A DNA stretch of 57,753 nucleotides from an uncultured Clostridia bacterium (GTDB lineage Bacteria > Bacillota > Clostridia > TANB77 > CAG-508), in the NCBI GenBank assembly GCA_934162615.1, contig CAKPJK010000004.1:1-57753 (forward strand). Reading direction: 5' to 3'. Under the pieces are notes generated by a model. The model did not search any database. It had not been told where the DNA came from and was given only the letters and a program-made list of their open reading frames with translations. Made by a program: the position numbers and the translations under genes. This document shows positions 18,011 to 27,883 of this stretch, one piece after another; positions within the stretch are counted from its first letter, which is position 1, and each line of letters begins with the position of its first letter.

Positions 18011-19507
18011 TTATTCTCCTACTATTTCTTTGAATTTTTCCCATAATTTAACCATCGCATAAGTATCAAGTTCACAATAAACCAATAACCCATGCCTTAT
18101 TTCTTCTTGTTCCTCTTTTGACTTATTTTTCAAACTCAAGAAAGCTTCTGATGCCTCGCCTCCATTATGCACAACTGGCAAATTATGATAATCCAGTTCC
18201 GGGTCATTTGGATACAATGCTGGTAAAACTGCTTTAATTGATGCTGAACCATGCATTTCTTTTGTATAATATTTTCTTTGTTTAAATGGTTCAAGAAAAT
18301 CTACAATATTACTATTTATTCTATCCATTTCATCTTTTAAATCTGGATACATTCTTGCTATTTCATTGTTTCTAGCTGGCTCAAAAGATTTATTATAAAT
18401 AATTACGCTTCCATTTTCAGGCATATCTTTTATCATGCTTTCTGCAAAATGTCTGATATAATCTTTATCATCAATTTCTGCCAAAAATTCTTTATGCTCT
18501 ATTGGTGCTCCTTTTTCTTTTATAATATGTAATGAGTATTGAAAAGGCAGTTGTTGATATGGTTTCGTGCCTTCTATTTCTGGTATTGCTAATTGATATG
18601 TTTCATAATCTATAAAATATAATGGATATTTAAGTGAATCCATTAATTCTTTTATTGCTTTCTTTTCTATTTTTGGTTTTAAATTATTTATTTCAAAATC
18701 AATTTGCTCTAAAAATTTAGGATTCAAGTCTTCATATTGCAAATCTTTAAAAGATATTTTTCCTTCATAATATTTTTCAAATTTTTTAGAAGTGTGCATT
18801 CCTCCACCGATATCAAAAACATTTGGTTTTGGTAAGTTTCTTGTACAATATTCCCAAAATTCACATTTATAAGGATTAAAGCATTTCATTCCTATATCGT
18901 CTTTGGGTTCATTATTCCCGTCATGTTCATTCATATATTTATTTGTTATTTCAATATTTTTCCTTATTTCATCTTGTTTTGATTTCGCTATATCTGTTAT
19001 ATCTTCTATGTTAAATAATTTTTCTATTTCTAATTTTTTTCCTCTTATATATTGATTATTTATATATACTATACAAACTCTTTTAACATTTAGTCCGAGA
19101 TTAGATAAAACAAAATATTGATAAGATGCATCATCTAGATAAATATCATGTACTTCTGTTGAGCTTTTTACTTCATATATTTCAATACCATCTAAATTGT
19201 TTTTTAATATATCTACACTGCAAAAATTGTTGTCATAGTTAAATGATGCTTCTGTTATTATATTAGGTTTATTTTTCAGTAATTTTCTTGTTTCTTCAAC
19301 CATAATATTTAAATCTTTGTTGAATTCAATATTTGTGTAATCTCCAAATAAATTTCTTGCAAGTTCTCCTACTGCTGTTCCATTTTCTAAAACAGAATCT
19401 CTTGCTGTTTGAACTGCTACCTCTCTTTTGTACTTGTCCATCCATAATATTTTGTTGCATTGAACAGATTTACAATATTTTGATTTTGATAAATGAATTT
19501 TATCCAT
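18011..19507 (-). CDS. DUF2779 protein: Cas4-like nuclease domain plus exonuclease-like domain
   Basis: The N-terminal part resembles Cas4/AddB-type PD-(D/E)xK nucleases: paired Cys near the start (C12, C17), the active-site strand CSVDIL followed by IEIYEVKSS, and a Cys cluster KCFNPYKCEFWEYC that could hold an Fe-S centre. The C-terminal part has FIDYETYQLAIP and IIYNKSFEPARN, as in RNase H-fold 3'-5' exonucleases, giving the DUF2779 architecture. A TTG at 19522 overlaps the ribosome binding site GGAAGG, so the true start is the ATG at 19507 (498 residues). It is probably a DNA-processing enzyme. Its neighbours are a WYL regulator and an FtsZ-like gene. Confidence 0.85.
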   Translation of the reverse strand: MDKIHLSKSKYCKSVQCNKILWMDKYKREVAVQTARDSVLENGTAVGELARNLFGDYTNIEFNKDLNIMVEETRKLLKNKPNIITEASFNYDNNFCSVDILKNNLDGIEIYEVKSSTEVHDIYLDDASYQYFVLSNLGLNVKRVCIVYINNQYIRGKKLEIEKLFNIEDITDIAKSKQDEIRKNIEITNKYMNEHDGNNEPKDDIGMKCFNPYKCEFWEYCTRNLPKPNVFDIGGGMHTSKKFEKYYEGKISFKDLQYEDLNPKFLEQIDFEINNLKPKIEKKAIKELMDSLKYPLYFIDYETYQLAIPEIEGTKPYQQLPFQYSLHIIKEKGAPIEHKEFLAEIDDKDYIRHFAESMIKDMPENGSVIIYNKSFEPARNNEIARMYPDLKDEMDRINSNIVDFLEPFKQRKYYTKEMHGSASIKAVLPALYPNDPELDYHNLPVVHNGGEASEAFLSLKNKSKEEQEEIRHGLLVYCELDTYAMVKLWEKFKEIVGE

Positions 19508-19730
19508 AATCTTTCCTTCCAATTTTTAGATTTTCAGTATATGATTATACCATTTTTTATTTCAATGTTATTATATAATAAAAAAAATTTAAAGTAAATA
19601 TTTTTGATATTTTTGTTTATATAGTAACATATCTACAGCTAATTTCCATTACAGTTCAGTAAGTAAAATTCTTGAAATATTTTTCTTTATATAGTTTTAT
19701 ATTATTATTCATCCTTTCTCTAAGGCTTTG

Positions 19731-20357
19731 TCAGACAAGATAATTCTCAACAATTTCCTTAGAAATTCCATCATCAAATTTTTCAAAGTATTCTTTTATA
19801 CTATATATTTTAAATTCTGATTCAATATCAGAGTATTCATATTCTTTTACCTCAATTCCCATACTTGTTATTTGTTCTTTTACTTCTAACACAGCTTGCA
19901 TCATTTCTTTACTAGAAAAAATCGGCATAGAGACAATGCAAGTTATATCTATTTTTAATTCTTTAGCTATTTTTATAAATTCTTTTATTGCACCAGTTCC
20001 AGTTCCGCCACCAAATACAGTTGTTAAAATCAATTTATCAACTCCATTGAGTTCATTTTTTATTTCATTATATTTATAATATGCAGATAATTCACCTAAA
20101 ATTGGATTACCATTACATCCTATGCAACACATTATATCGCCTGTTGTGTCATCATTCTCTTCTAAAATTCCTTTTACTTTACAGTATATTGGATATACTC
20201 GCTCCAAAGGCAATTTATTTTTGCAGTCTCTCATTCCACATATTGCACTATCAGACCCAATAATTTTTATATTATCGTCAAATTTATAATTTCCTTCTAA
20301 AGTCCTTACAATATCACAGCCAGAACCACCAATTCCTATAACACATATCTTTTTCAT
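19731..20357 (-). CDS. Minimal FtsZ/tubulin-like GTPase domain protein
   Basis: The 208-residue protein reproduces the nucleotide-binding half of FtsZ: GIGGSGCDIV (T1), SDSAICG (NTDAQ-like), CIGCNGNPILGE in place of GLGAGGNPE, and the signature GGGTGTGA. It ends where the T7 loop and C-terminal activation domain of FtsZ should begin, so it lacks the residues that trigger GTP hydrolysis in the neighbouring subunit. It is not the division protein. It may bind nucleotide as a sensor, or need a partner for polymerisation. It ends a run with the ADP-ribosylglycohydrolase and polymerase genes (49-base gap upstream). Confidence 0.85.
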   Translation of the reverse strand: MKKICVIGIGGSGCDIVRTLEGNYKFDDNIKIIGSDSAICGMRDCKNKLPLERVYPIYCKVKGILEENDDTTGDIMCCIGCNGNPILGELSAYYKYNEIKNELNGVDKLILTTVFGGGTGTGAIKEFIKIAKELKIDITCIVSMPIFSSKEMMQAVLEVKEQITSMGIEVKEYEYSDIESEFKIYSIKEYFEKFDDGISKEIVENYLV

Positions 20358-20406
20358 CTTGGCCTCCTAATTTTTTTATTTCAATTTTATTTTTATAAAT
20401 ATTGTT

Positions 20407-21357
20407 TTAAATTAATATTTCATCAAATTTTTCACATAATTCAATAATATATTCATATCTTTTTAAATCTTTTTTCCACTTATCATTTATAGTTTCGATT
20501 CCATAATATAAGCCCAACAAACCACCTGTGCAAGCTGCAACAGTGTCTGTATCGTCTCCCATATTTACTGCTTTTATAACAGTTGAATTATAATCATCAG
20601 AATTTAGAAACAGCCACATTGTTGCCTCTAACGTACTTACAATGTATCCACTTGTTAAAATACTATCTTTGTCTAATTTTTGTATGTTTTCCTTTAAAAT
20701 TCTACTATATTTTTCTATTACATCATTGCTAAACATACTGTAATCTTGATTTTTGAGGTTCTTGTATGCAGTTATCTTGTCATGTCCGTTTAGTAATTCT
20801 AATGCGAATTGAACATATATGTAACAACCTAGTATGCTTATTTCATGTGCATGTGTTATGGAAGAAACTTCTTTTACAATTTTGTATATTTTCTGATTAT
20901 CTGTAATTTTTTTATAATATATATAATAAGCAATTGGCAATATTCTCATTAATGAGCCATTACCATTGCTATATTCGCTGTTTTCACCACAACTACTTGC
21001 ATCACATATTTTTGATTCATATTTTGCAAGTGCTTGTAATGTTGTTCTTCCTATATCAAAAGTTTCACTTGTTGCTGTATAGTTTGCATTTCTAAACCAG
21101 TCTAAAAAATTACTTGCAATATCATTTGTATCTATTGTTTTTGTATTTATAATGGAATCTATCGTTGCTATAGTCATTGATGTGTCATCTGACCAAGTTC
21201 CAGCAGGTAAATTATATGTTCCATATCCAACCATGTCTGTAATTGGTTCTTGTTCTAATTCATTTCTAGTTTTAAATTCTGCTGGAACACCTAGTGCATC
21301 ACCAATTGCTAAACCTATAATTCCGCTACTTAATTTTACAAATTTCTCTTTTTTCAT
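20407..21357 (-). CDS. ADP-ribosylglycohydrolase (DraG/ARH family)
   Basis: The 316-residue enzyme has all the dinuclear-Mg motifs of the family: GLAIGDALGVPAEF, GTWSDDTSMT, a GNGSLMR segment, a THAHE segment and GDDTDTVAACTGGL near the C-terminus. It removes ADP-ribose from protein or nucleic-acid acceptors. No ADP-ribosyltransferase gene is visible nearby. Within a DNA-metabolism island it may reverse ADP-ribosylation by phage or competitor toxins, or regulate a partner such as the FtsZ-like protein. Both roles are inference. Confidence 0.92.
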   Translation of the reverse strand: MKKEKFVKLSSGIIGLAIGDALGVPAEFKTRNELEQEPITDMVGYGTYNLPAGTWSDDTSMTIATIDSIINTKTIDTNDIASNFLDWFRNANYTATSETFDIGRTTLQALAKYESKICDASSCGENSEYSNGNGSLMRILPIAYYIYYKKITDNQKIYKIVKEVSSITHAHEISILGCYIYVQFALELLNGHDKITAYKNLKNQDYSMFSNDVIEKYSRILKENIQKLDKDSILTSGYIVSTLEATMWLFLNSDDYNSTVIKAVNMGDDTDTVAACTGGLLGLYYGIETINDKWKKDLKRYEYIIELCEKFDEILI

Positions 21358-21413
21358 AAATCAAACTCCCCCTTTCAATTTTTAGTAATTACATAAATAT
21401 TATTTTTTCTTAT

Positions 21414-24400
21414 TTATCTTTGATTAATTTCTTTAATATCTTCTTCACTCAAACCTGCCAATTTTAATCCTTCATCTGTATAATAATTTGGTACATAATT
21501 CTTATAATCATTTTTATAATAATCATAAGCATGAACAAATAATTCCAAACTAATCTTCCCTTTAACAAAACTGCTTATGTCCTTCAAAATTCTATTATTT
21601 TCAGTAAGTTCGCCATCATAATATTCAAAACTATCATAATCCCATTTATGGTCTAGTACAAATTCTGTAGAGTCTTCACCATATAAGTAGTATCCGTATC
21701 CAATCATATCTGAAGAATCATAATTTCCTTTTGCTAGTGTATATTCTAATCCCTCTTTCCAAGTACATAAATAATCTAAAACAAAAACATCACTGTAATC
21801 ACCATAATTAAACATTGTCCTGCTCGTTGATATAAGAACATCACCTTTTTTGAATGGGGTTGGAATATTTAAAAATATTTGGTCAATATCTAAAATATCA
21901 GAATTATTCTCTATATTGATTAACTTTATTTCTGTATTTTCTACAATGCATTTAGCATAAATTTCTTTATTTTTATTAAAATATTTTTTTGTAATTTGGA
22001 AAGATATTGTGTCATCATATTCTTCTATATAATTTTGAATATCTTCAAATGCTTCTTTAAAAGTTCTAAATGTATTTTTAATATCATTATTATGTTCATA
22101 TCTTAATGTTGATTTGTTATATTCTGTCCAAACACAGATGCTGTCTGAATCATTTTCAGTTAGTTCCTTATATTCAGCATTAAGTCTTTGAATTTCTTTT
22201 TTTATCATAGTTTTTACACTATCATAATGTTTACAATTTATTCTTTCAATAGCTTCCATATCAGGATAATTATTTATTAAATCTGTATATTTTTTAATTT
22301 TTTCTTCAATAGTCATTCTTTTATTTCTATATACTAAGACTGCTAGTTCTTCAGTATTAAATTTGTGTTTTATACTCCTACAATAATCACCTATTGCCCT
22401 TGAATTTATTAGATTATAATCATCTTTTAGTTCTGTTTTTTTCTTTAATAGTCCCCTATTGAACATTTCTAATATTAATTTTAAATCTATTATTTTATCA
22501 TCATTGCTTTTATCATAATCAAGTTCAAGGTTACTATCATGAATTTCTTTTAAGTCATATAATCTATTTAATTCAGTTTGAACTTGTCTTTTGCAATAAT
22601 AATCATTTATATTTATGTCTGATTTGATTTCAAAATATACTTTATAAAATGCTTTTGGATAATGTACCTTATACCATGCTATTTTGAATTCATTTTTTGT
22701 ATATGATATTGAATATGATTTTGAGGAAATATATCTAATTTTTTCAGCTGATTTTATATACCATTCTGGGATATTGTGCTCTTGTAATATTTTTTTATAT
22801 TCGTCCCATTTTTCTTTTAATTCTATATAATATTTATCCCTATTACGTTTCCACAAATCACATCTTTTAGATAATTTGCCATCTCTAATAAATTCAACTA
22901 TTTCATATGCTGTATTTTTTTCTATTCCATTATCTAAAAGATAATTATACATATCTTCTCTATTTGAAATAACTTCATCTATTTTTTTATGTTCTTTTTC
23001 AATTAATGTTTCTGCATTATAATTCCAGGTGCCTGTACCATTTGATAGTGCTGATATGCAAACTAAATCATTAAAGTTTTGTGGTTTTGCAATTTCAAGC
23101 ATTCCTTTTACAAAAGAAGTTCCAAATCTTGGTATTCCATCTATGCTAACTGGATATGATAAATCGTTTACATGCTTGAATAATTTTAGTGTTTCTTTAT
23201 CATTTAAATTTATTTCTTTTGAATTTATATTTGTTTCTTTTTCAAGTTCATGTAACATGGTTTGTATATCACTTTCTAGTAAATCAAATCTATATAATCC
23301 CGTATTACATATTGAATAATAATTATTATGAGTTTTTAAGTGTCCATTTTCTCCCATTTCTGCTGGGCAAATATCTGTTATTTCCATATTCTCTGGAATT
23401 ATTAAAATTCCTCCGGGTTGTTCACCTGCGCTACTTTTTATTCCATATAATTTATCCACTATAGTTTTTCCATTAGATATATTCTGTATTTTAAAAGCTT
23501 TTACATATTCTTTATAGCAATTTTCTAATGTTTTATAATTAATTGTTTCTATTGTACCACACCATATAATTTTATCTTTTCCATACTTTTCTTGTAAAAA
23601 TTCAAATATTTTAGGTCTAATTTTTTCTGAAAAATTTAAGTCAATATCAGGTTCTTTGTCATAATTTTTTCCTGTAAAAAATTCATATGGAAGATTATAT
23701 TCTATTGGGTTTATATCTGTAATTCCCAATAAATATGCAACAAATGAATTTCCAACACTTCCTCTACCTGTTACTTCATATCCTAATTTGTTTGAATATT
23801 CAACTATTTCGCTTGTTACTTGATATATAATTGCATAATTGTTATTTTCAATTGAATTTAATTCTAGTTCTAATCTTTCTTTTACTTTCTCTGGTAATAC
23901 TGTTCCATATATTTCTTTTGCTTTATCATAGCATTTTTTTGAGATTATTTTATTTGCTTCTCCATTTCCAGAATAACTTATTCTTTGCGGCATTACAGTT
24001 ATATTTTCTATTTGCTCAGTAATTTTTTTTGGATTGTCTATAACTATTTCTTTTGAATTTTCTATATAATCAAAACTTTTTATTAATTCTTCAGTTGTAT
24101 GAAAATATTTATTATTTCCATATTTAATATCAAAATTCTTTTTGTAAAAGTTTAATACTTCATTGCATTTGCAATCTTCTTTGTTAATAAAATTACATTC
24201 TGAAGTCCCAATAAGTAATTTGTTATTTTTACTGCATAGTTCACTAATTTTTATATTGGTATTTTGGTTACTTTCACTAGGTTCAATACCAATAAAGTCA
24301 TAAAAATTCATTATATCATTAATATTAGGCACTTCAATATTTTGATAAACTTCACTTTGATTTCCAATTGCTGCATATAACAAACCGCTTCTGTATTCAA

Positions 24401-24767
24401 TCAAATCTTCTTTATAAATCACAGGTGTTCCATTTATTATATTTCTGTATGCTTTTGAAATTAATTCATATAAATTTTTTAATCCTTTTTGTTCTTTAAC
24501 ATAGATATATATTGAATATAATTTATCAGTATTTTCTGAAATTTTAAAATGCATTTCTGAACCATATATAATCTTAAAATCTCTATTATTTGTATAAAGC
24601 CTTAGATACTCATCTGCATCAAAAAAACTTTGAGTGCTATCTGTATCTGTAATTGCAATTGATTTGTATCCTCTATTTATTGCCTCTTCTACATATTCTC
24701 TTGCAGAATTTATTCCTTGTAATGTTGACATTTTAGTATGACAACATAATTCTACTCTATTTTCCAT
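21414..24767 (-). CDS. PolC-like family C DNA polymerase without an exonuclease domain
   Basis: The 1117-residue protein follows the PolC rather than the DnaE pattern: an RVELCCHTKMST start to the PHP domain, GRGSVGNSFVAYL, PDIDLNFSEKIRP, GEQPGGILIIP and IPRFGTSFVKGML. The usual PolC inserts a 3'-5' exonuclease and is about 1430 residues; that insert is missing. The polymerase Asp residues (PDIDLNF and the later RFDLL) remain, so it may be active. The PHP metal site is degenerate (CCH for HLH, TDTDS for TDHG). A housekeeping DnaE is encoded separately at 28466. It is encoded with two RecA-fold ATPases, so it probably belongs to a dedicated repair or element-replication system. Confidence 0.85.
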   Translation of the reverse strand: MENRVELCCHTKMSTLQGINSAREYVEEAINRGYKSIAITDTDSTQSFFDADEYLRLYTNNRDFKIIYGSEMHFKISENTDKLYSIYIYVKEQKGLKNLYELISKAYRNIINGTPVIYKEDLIEYRSGLLYAAIGNQSEVYQNIEVPNINDIMNFYDFIGIEPSESNQNTNIKISELCSKNNKLLIGTSECNFINKEDCKCNEVLNFYKKNFDIKYGNNKYFHTTEELIKSFDYIENSKEIVIDNPKKITEQIENITVMPQRISYSGNGEANKIISKKCYDKAKEIYGTVLPEKVKERLELELNSIENNNYAIIYQVTSEIVEYSNKLGYEVTGRGSVGNSFVAYLLGITDINPIEYNLPYEFFTGKNYDKEPDIDLNFSEKIRPKIFEFLQEKYGKDKIIWCGTIETINYKTLENCYKEYVKAFKIQNISNGKTIVDKLYGIKSSAGEQPGGILIIPENMEITDICPAEMGENGHLKTHNNYYSICNTGLYRFDLLESDIQTMLHELEKETNINSKEINLNDKETLKLFKHVNDLSYPVSIDGIPRFGTSFVKGMLEIAKPQNFNDLVCISALSNGTGTWNYNAETLIEKEHKKIDEVISNREDMYNYLLDNGIEKNTAYEIVEFIRDGKLSKRCDLWKRNRDKYYIELKEKWDEYKKILQEHNIPEWYIKSAEKIRYISSKSYSISYTKNEFKIAWYKVHYPKAFYKVYFEIKSDININDYYCKRQVQTELNRLYDLKEIHDSNLELDYDKSNDDKIIDLKLILEMFNRGLLKKKTELKDDYNLINSRAIGDYCRSIKHKFNTEELAVLVYRNKRMTIEEKIKKYTDLINNYPDMEAIERINCKHYDSVKTMIKKEIQRLNAEYKELTENDSDSICVWTEYNKSTLRYEHNNDIKNTFRTFKEAFEDIQNYIEEYDDTISFQITKKYFNKNKEIYAKCIVENTEIKLINIENNSDILDIDQIFLNIPTPFKKGDVLISTSRTMFNYGDYSDVFVLDYLCTWKEGLEYTLAKGNYDSSDMIGYGYYLYGEDSTEFVLDHKWDYDSFEYYDGELTENNRILKDISSFVKGKISLELFVHAYDYYKNDYKNYVPNYYTDEGLKLAGLSEEDIKEINQR

Positions 24768-24794
24768 TTTTATCTATTACTCCTCCTTCTAGGC

Positions 24795-25613
24795 TTATTT
24801 TCTTTCAAAATTGACAGTATTTCCAAACATACAAAATTCAGGCATCCATCCTAATTTAGCTGTTCCAGTTCTTCCATTTTCATTTTTAGCAACTATAATT
24901 TCAGTTATATTACTTTTATTTTCTTTTTTGTAATACGAGTCCCTATACAAGAATAAAATTTTATCAGCATAATTTGAAATACTAGATGCTGTATTGGTAA
25001 AATCAGTTATTACTGGCCTTTTATCATCTCTTTCTTCTGGTTTTCTAGATAATTGTGATGTGACAATTATTGACACATTTAATTTTCCTGCTAATAATTT
25101 TAATTCCTTTAATATTTCTTCAACTTCATTGTCTCTGCTTAATGATTTACTTTTGTCATACTGTATAAGTTGTAAATAATCAATTATAATAAGTTCAATA
25201 TTTTCTTTTTCTTTTAATTCATATGTTCTTCTTTTGATATCGTTAATTGTTTGTGGTGCAGTTGCATTTATAAAAATAGGAGCATCTTTTAATACATTTA
25301 TACCATAAGATATTCTATCCCAGTCCTCATCTGTAAATTCTGGTTTTAGTATTTCTCCTTTTTGATATTTGTCATATATTTTAAATTTATCTGCTTCAAC
25401 CATTGCTGTTCTTATAATTAGTTTATTAACTATTTTTTCCATGCTTTCTTCAAGACTAAAAAACGCTGTTGGTTTATGTTCTTTTATTGCTACATTGCTT
25501 AATATGTTTTGAGCTAAGGTTGTTTTTCCCATTGCAGGTCGTGATGCAACTATAATCAAGTCTCCTCCTTTTATTTTTACAATATTATCTAAATTTTTAA
25601 ATCCTGTTTTCAT
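24795..25613 (-). CDS. DnaB-like helicase ATPase domain, no N-terminal domain
   Basis: The 272-residue protein is only the RecA-fold C-terminal part of the replicative helicase: Walker A ASRPAMGKTTL, FFSLEES, Walker B LIIIDYLQLI, VTSQLSR and ADKILFLYRD. DnaB normally has an N-terminal primase-interacting domain, missing here. The AKNENGRTGTAKLGW tail is DnaB-like. It may form a hexameric helicase or an accessory ATPase for the PolC-like polymerase 27 bases downstream. Confidence 0.9.
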   Translation of the reverse strand: MKTGFKNLDNIVKIKGGDLIIVASRPAMGKTTLAQNILSNVAIKEHKPTAFFSLEESMEKIVNKLIIRTAMVEADKFKIYDKYQKGEILKPEFTDEDWDRISYGINVLKDAPIFINATAPQTINDIKRRTYELKEKENIELIIIDYLQLIQYDKSKSLSRDNEVEEILKELKLLAGKLNVSIIVTSQLSRKPEERDDKRPVITDFTNTASSISNYADKILFLYRDSYYKKENKSNITEIIVAKNENGRTGTAKLGWMPEFCMFGNTVNFERK

Positions 25614-25682
25614 CTTTTTCTCCTTTCTTATAGTACATTCTCAGTTAAAAAATAATTAAATACGCCATCTCTAAATTTATAA

Positions 25683-26456
25683 TTATTTTTTACCTTCTAT
25701 TCTCATTTGCCTCATTATTTCTTCAATATCTCTAAAACTTTTATTTTCGTTTAATGTAATATTTCCACATTCAATGTCTGTCCATTTTATATTTTTCAGC
25801 TTAATTTCTTCTTTGAAATATTTGCTTAAAAATATTAATGGTGAATCTTTTGGTAACTTTTGAGTATAAAGTTCTAATTCATTTTCATTAAAAGCATCTA
25901 CATGACATCCTTCGTCATAACTATTATGATTTACAATTACATCATAGGTATTTCTAAAGAATTCTTGTCCTTTTTCTTTGTGTGGTACTCCTGTTATTAC
26001 ATGCAATTTATCTTTAAAATTATAATTTCTATCGCAATTTTTGATTTTTACAATATCACCAATTTTAAATTTCGTTCCAGCGTTTTTATTTATATAATCT
26101 TCATAACGCATCACAATATTTTTTTCTTTTCTTTGACCTTTATAATTCCTAGAAATATATATTTCGTTTCCATCATAATCATAATTATGTATGATTTTTA
26201 ATGGTTCTTCTATTTCAGGATAAAATTCCGTTACATTAAAATCATAAATGGCTTTTTGTTTAAATAATTGTTCATGTGTTAATTTTGGTATATTGTCTTT
26301 TTCATCTTCATCAAAAATGCTTTTGTATTGTTCTCTAAATACTTTTTCTAGCCATTCTTTACCTTCTTTAATTGCTTTTTCTTTTGTTGAATATACATTT
26401 TCGTAATGTTCTTTTTCTTCAAAAATACATTCAACTTGTAACAAATAAATTTTCAT
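25683..26456 (-). CDS. Hypothetical protein with an SH3-like segment
   Basis: The 257-residue protein is not recognised. The N-terminal half is charged and probably helical. The middle (about 130-195) contains KFKIGDIVKIK followed by beta-rich sequence, reminiscent of small SH3/KOW-like barrels. The end is again helical (DIEEIMRQMR). It lies between two DnaB-like ATPase genes in the same operon (25 and 69 base gaps), so a role with them is likely. Confidence 0.6.
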   Translation of the reverse strand: MKIYLLQVECIFEEKEHYENVYSTKEKAIKEGKEWLEKVFREQYKSIFDEDEKDNIPKLTHEQLFKQKAIYDFNVTEFYPEIEEPLKIIHNYDYDGNEIYISRNYKGQRKEKNIVMRYEDYINKNAGTKFKIGDIVKIKNCDRNYNFKDKLHVITGVPHKEKGQEFFRNTYDVIVNHNSYDEGCHVDAFNENELELYTQKLPKDSPLIFLSKYFKEEIKLKNIKWTDIECGNITLNENKSFRDIEEIMRQMRIEGKK

Positions 26457-26480
26457 ATCAATTTACCTTCCTTTTTATAT

Positions 26481-27761
26481 CTAAAAAAAGATAACATAAT
26501 CATCTTCTTGTCCAAATTCTTCAGGTCCGAACTCAGTTATGACTCCATAATAATCTGAAATAAATATACCTGTTTTCTTGACTCCAGTATTTAATATTTT
26601 TTTGCTAATATCATAAATAAAATGCTTTATTTTTTCATCAAATTTACCATAAAAAACAAATATTACTATTTCAATATCTTTAAAATTTTCTATATATTTT
26701 TTCAAATTATTATCAATCAATTTTTCTATAGTAATAAATTCAAAATCATCACAAACTCTACATTTTATATTCTGTTTTTCAGTTTCTTCCTCAATAATAT
26801 TTATTATTTGAGAAATTTGAAATTCACAGGAATTTAAAAATATAACATCATTTTTTTCAATTTTATTAAATAGTATTTTAAGTTTTTCTTCATATTCTTC
26901 TTGTTTTATTTTCGAATATTTTTCAGGCATATTTAAGTATTGAAAATTACAATTATTATACATTAGTTCTATTTTATTGATTTCATTACTGTTTTGGTCT
27001 TTTATATTTATTTCATTAATTTCCTCATCTATAAAAATATCCTGTTCTTTTCTATGTATCATCATAAATATATCTGCTGTTTTGGTATAGTCTTCTTCCA
27101 TATCATCTGGCAATTCAAAATGATTTGTTCCAAAATAAGTCAAATCGCCTGTTACTAAAATGGTAATATTAAATATTGCACAAAGTTGTTTTAATATTTC
27201 CATACTATGTGTTGTTTCATCTTCTTTATCAAACATTTGATTTTTTCCATATTGAATAAGTTTTATATTGTCTAATATTACAAGTTTAATATGTTCTTTT
27301 TCTACATATTCCTTAACAGATTGTACTATTTCATTAATTGTAATAGGCATTTTATCTTTTACAAATAATGGTGACTTATTTAAATAGTCAATAGCGTCGT
27401 ATAATTCATAATATGAATTTTGATTCAAAAGTTCTCCTAAATATGGGCTTCTTATAATTCTTGTCTCATCAGCTGTCACAGATGATTCTTTTAAAATTAT
27501 TTTATCTGATATGCAAAAATTATTTGGTAAATCCTTTATTTGTTTTGTGAATTCACTATGGCTTAATTCTTTCATATCAGTTCTAATATAATCTTCTTCT
27601 AATGAAAAGAATAGTACTGGCACATTTTGATGTAATGATATATTTGCAGCAATATTTGCTAAGAGTGTTGTTTTTCCAACTCCTTTTTTTCCACCTAATA
27701 AAATTAATTTTGGTTCATCTAAATTTATATACTTATCTAATTCAGTAAATTCAGTTTTCAT
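26481..27761 (-). CDS. Second DnaB/RadA-like RecA-fold ATPase with a novel C-terminal extension
   Basis: The N-terminal 250 residues are a DnaB-type ATPase: LGGKKGVGKTTLLANI, FFSLEE, LVILDNIKLIQYG and VTGDLTYFG. The active-site strand ends LDN rather than IDY. A further 170 residues, unlike DnaB, contain alternating hydrophobic strands (NDVIFLNSC, IEIVIFVFYG, KTGIFISDYYG), perhaps a separate Rossmann-like domain. An ATG at 27773 touches the ribosome binding site, so I prefer the ATG at 27761 (426 residues). It may be a paralogue of the ATPase at 24795 that diverged to regulate it. Confidence 0.75.
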   Translation of the reverse strand: MKTEFTELDKYINLDEPKLILLGGKKGVGKTTLLANIAANISLHQNVPVLFFSLEEDYIRTDMKELSHSEFTKQIKDLPNNFCISDKIILKESSVTADETRIIRSPYLGELLNQNSYYELYDAIDYLNKSPLFVKDKMPITINEIVQSVKEYVEKEHIKLVILDNIKLIQYGKNQMFDKEDETTHSMEILKQLCAIFNITILVTGDLTYFGTNHFELPDDMEEDYTKTADIFMMIHRKEQDIFIDEEINEINIKDQNSNEINKIELMYNNCNFQYLNMPEKYSKIKQEEYEEKLKILFNKIEKNDVIFLNSCEFQISQIINIIEEETEKQNIKCRVCDDFEFITIEKLIDNNLKKYIENFKDIEIVIFVFYGKFDEKIKHFIYDISKKILNTGVKKTGIFISDYYGVITEFGPEEFGQEDDYVIFF

Positions 27762-27883
27762 ATTTACCAACATTCCTTTCTTTCAAGGTACAAAGTTCAA
27801 TGAAAAATATTGTATTTTAAAATTATTTTTCAAGTTTTTCTCCTGTTTCGTTTTATGCTATAATAATTTAAAATTTTGTAGGA

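Noticed and set aside
19508..19522. TTG start at 19522 for the DUF2779 gene
   Set aside because: The TTG lies within the GGAAGG ribosome binding site of the ATG at 19507.
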